Source: Sphingosinicella sp. LHD-64 (GTDB taxonomy: Bacteria; Pseudomonadota; Alphaproteobacteria; Sphingomonadales; Sphingomonadaceae). Taken from it: 64,000 nt of DNA. Within the stretch, counting starts at the first letter, position 1. Each line of letters starts with the position of its first letter. The notes below the pieces were generated by a model. It was given only the letters and a program-made list of their open reading frames with translations, was not told the origin of the DNA and ran no database searches. Shown piece by piece: positions 62,559-64,000 of the stretch. The DNA is taken from contig NZ_JAVIFV010000003.1 in assembly GCF_031157375.1 (NCBI RefSeq), forward strand, positions 248,001 through 312,000, in the 5' to 3' direction. The position numbers and the translations under genes were made by a program.

Positions 62559-62846
62559 ATGACCGACACATCCATCGGCCCCGTCGCCGCCGAAATCGAA
62601 AGGCGCCTGCGCACGGCCCTGAATCCCACCCGCCTTGCCGTGATCAACGATTCGGACAAGCATCGCGGCCATGCCGGCCATGACGGCAGCGGCGAAAGCC
62701 ATTTCACCGTCGAGATCGAATCGCCCGCCTTCGCCGGCAAGACCCGCCTGGAGCGCCAGCGCGCCGTCAACGCCGCGATCGGCGACCTGATGCAGGAGCG
62801 GGTCCACGCGCTCGCGATCCGCGCGAAGGCGCCGGGGGAGGCATAG
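62559..62846 (+). CDS. bolA: BolA family protein
   Basis: 95 residues. BolA fold: GPVAAEIERRLRTALNPTRL, INDSDKHRGHAGHDGSGESH (conserved histidine for Fe-S with monothiol glutaredoxin) and KTRLERQRAVNAAIGDLMQE, VHALAIRAKAP. Acts in Fe-S trafficking and stress. Its last 80 bases overlap the 3' end of the opposite gene. Confidence 0.9.
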   Translation: MTDTSIGPVAAEIERRLRTALNPTRLAVINDSDKHRGHAGHDGSGESHFTVEIESPAFAGKTRLERQRAVNAAIGDLMQERVHALAIRAKAPGEA

Positions 62847-64000
62847 CAGGCACCGGGTCCATGATCAGCCGCGCGCCGCGCTCGTAGGTGAGGTAGCGCC
62901 ACAGCCACTGGATGCTGACCAGCACGCGCTTCTGGAAGCCGACCAGCAGATAGACGTGGACGAACGCCCAGAGCAGCCAGGCGAGGCGCCCGGTGAGCTG
63001 GTATCTGCCGAAATCGAACACCGCCGCGCTGCGCCCGATGATCGCGGTGTTGCCGCGGTTGTGGAAGCGGAACGGCGCCGGCGCCTCGCCGCGCGCCACC
63101 TCGCGCGCCAATGCCGTGCCGAGATAGATGCCCTGCTGCTTGGCGACCTGGGCGAGCGCCGGGAGCGGCGCGCCGTCCGCGCCGGCGAGCAGCGCCATGT
63201 CGCCGATCACATAGACGCCCGGCCGCTCCGGCACCGAGAGATCCGGCGTCACGGCGATCCGCCCGAGCCGGTCGCCGGAAAGCCCGAGCCATTCGGCCGC
63301 GGGCGCGGCGCGGATGCCGGCGCCCCAGATCACCGCCGACGCGCCGATCCGCTCGCCCGAGACGGTCACGCCGTCGGGGCCGACATGCTCGACCGCGCGA
63401 TCGAGCAGCACCTCGACACCGAGTTTCGCGAGCCTCGCCTCGGCATAGGCGCCGAGATGCGGCGGAAAAGCGGGCAGCAGCCGCGGCCCCGCCTCGACCA
63501 GCACGACCCGCGCCTCCTGCGGATCGATCCGTCGGAAGTCCCTGGCGAGCGCGTGGCGGGTGAGCTCGGCGACCGCGCCGGCCGTTTCCACTCCGGTCGG
63601 CCCGCCGCCGACCACGATCGTGGTCATCAGCGCGCGCCGCCGATCGGCATCGGCGCCGGCCTCCGCCTCTTCGAGCGCGCGGAGCACCTGCGCCCGCACC
63701 GCCCGCGCATTTTCCAGATTGCGCAGGCCCGGCGCATAACGCGCCCATTCATCATGGCCGAAATAATTGTAGACCGAGCCGGTCGCGATCACGAGCCGGT
63801 CGTAGTCGAGCGCCGGGCCCTCCCCGAGCAGCACCCGCTTCGCCTGCCAGTCGACGCCGGTGACCTCGCCCAGCCGCACCTCGACATTCTCGTAGCGGCG
63901 CAGGATCCGCCGGATCGGCTCGGCGATGTCCGATGGCGACAGCGCCGCGGTCGCCACCTGGTAGAGCAGCGGCACGAACAAATGATAGTTGACGCGGTCG
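62767..64000 (-). CDS. ndh: type II NADH dehydrogenase-like FAD oxidoreductase (cut by window edge)
   Basis: The N-terminus is beyond the right edge; the first visible residues are DRVNYHLFVPLLYQVATAAL. Two dinucleotide-binding sites are expected; the second is TTIVVGGGPTGVETAGAVAE. Other blocks: ALDYDRLVIATGSVYNYFGH, YVIGDMALLAGADGAPLPAL, AQVAKQQGIYLGTALA and the C-terminal helix for membrane binding (WLLWAFVHVYLLVGFQKRVL). Oxidises NADH and reduces quinone without pumping. The C-terminal tail is Arg/Pro-rich. Confidence 0.9.
   Translation of the reverse strand, partial: DRVNYHLFVPLLYQVATAALSPSDIAEPIRRILRRYENVEVRLGEVTGVDWQAKRVLLGEGPALDYDRLVIATGSVYNYFGHDEWARYAPGLRNLENARAVRAQVLRALEEAEAGADADRRRALMTTIVVGGGPTGVETAGAVAELTRHALARDFRRIDPQEARVVLVEAGPRLLPAFPPHLGAYAEARLAKLGVEVLLDRAVEHVGPDGVTVSGERIGASAVIWGAGIRAAPAAEWLGLSGDRLGRIAVTPDLSVPERPGVYVIGDMALLAGADGAPLPALAQVAKQQGIYLGTALAREVARGEAPAPFRFHNRGNTAIIGRSAAVFDFGRYQLTGRLAWLLWAFVHVYLLVGFQKRVLVSIQWLWRYLTYERGARLIMDPVPAMPPPAPSRGSRARGPAPASGRRSRR

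Overview
The window comes from a high-GC alphaproteobacterial chromosome, almost certainly order Sphingomonadales. The evidence is the split b/b' ATP synthase F0 operon, the cobS/cobT type of aerobic cobaltochelatase, DUF484 next to a XerC-type recombinase, the rsmI-yraN-gshB block, many dispersed palindromic repeats of a type common in sphingomonads, and several small secreted proteins seen mainly in that order. Genus cannot be assigned from the sequence alone. Genes are packed tightly, with many ATGA, GTGA or TGATG stop/start overlaps. No tRNA, rRNA, CRISPR array, insertion sequence or prophage was seen.

Layout. 0-6 kb: start of sdhC, a lower-GC stretch with a small secreted protein, an HTH protein, parE and a 2OG-Fe(II) oxygenase. 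6-11 kb (minus): uvrC, polysaccharide deacetylase, acyltransferase, recO, apaG. 11-14 kb (minus): atpI-atpB-atpE-b'-b. 14-18.5 kb: the ydbH-ynbE-ydbL envelope operon. 18.5-22.9 kb: radC, purB, a glutathione transferase, an esterase and a GNAT protein. 22.9-26.1 kb: dnaK and dnaJ, with a sigma-32-like promoter before dnaK. 26-31 kb: PCuAC copper chaperone, a bacterial PH-domain protein, phhA behind what looks like a complete tyrosine-codon attenuator, and a serine hydrolase. 31-34 kb: hrcA, grpE, a PQQ-type sugar dehydrogenase and a second partial grpE 3' end. 34.8-37.4 kb: rph, rdgB, hemW. 37.8-42.2 kb: LpoA-like protein, rsmI, a lipoprotein, yraN, gshB, DedA. 42.3-48.4 kb: a secreted trio, xerC, DUF484, a LuxR-type HTH cluster ending in a second RadC-like protein, an Nth-like glycosylase and an SRAP protein. 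48.4-52.6 kb: CNNM/CorC protein, tadA, rpmB, esterase-like phytase-family protein and a glycine-zipper protein. 52.6-55.7 kb: metE with palindrome, promoter and cobalamin riboswitch, then a thioesterase. 55.8-64 kb: cobT, cobS, a serine hydrolase, a GRDP-like/TIGR04222 pair, a J-domain protein, bolA and the end of a type II NADH dehydrogenase.

Most genes are housekeeping: proteostasis (dnaK, dnaJ, grpE, hrcA), DNA repair (uvrC, recO, radC, Nth-like, SRAP, xerC), translation and RNA (rpmB, tadA, rsmI, rph), energy (ATP synthase, NDH-2) and envelope (ydbH operon, LpoA-like, DedA). The strongest unusual signal is the leader region of phhA. A short reading frame with three consecutive Tyr codons lies before mutually exclusive hairpins and a U-tract terminator. 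This is logical control for an enzyme that makes tyrosine from phenylalanine. Other points of interest are the duplicated grpE 3' end around the sugar dehydrogenase, repeat elements forming protein termini, layered control of metE, and a RadC paralogue without a conventional start codon.
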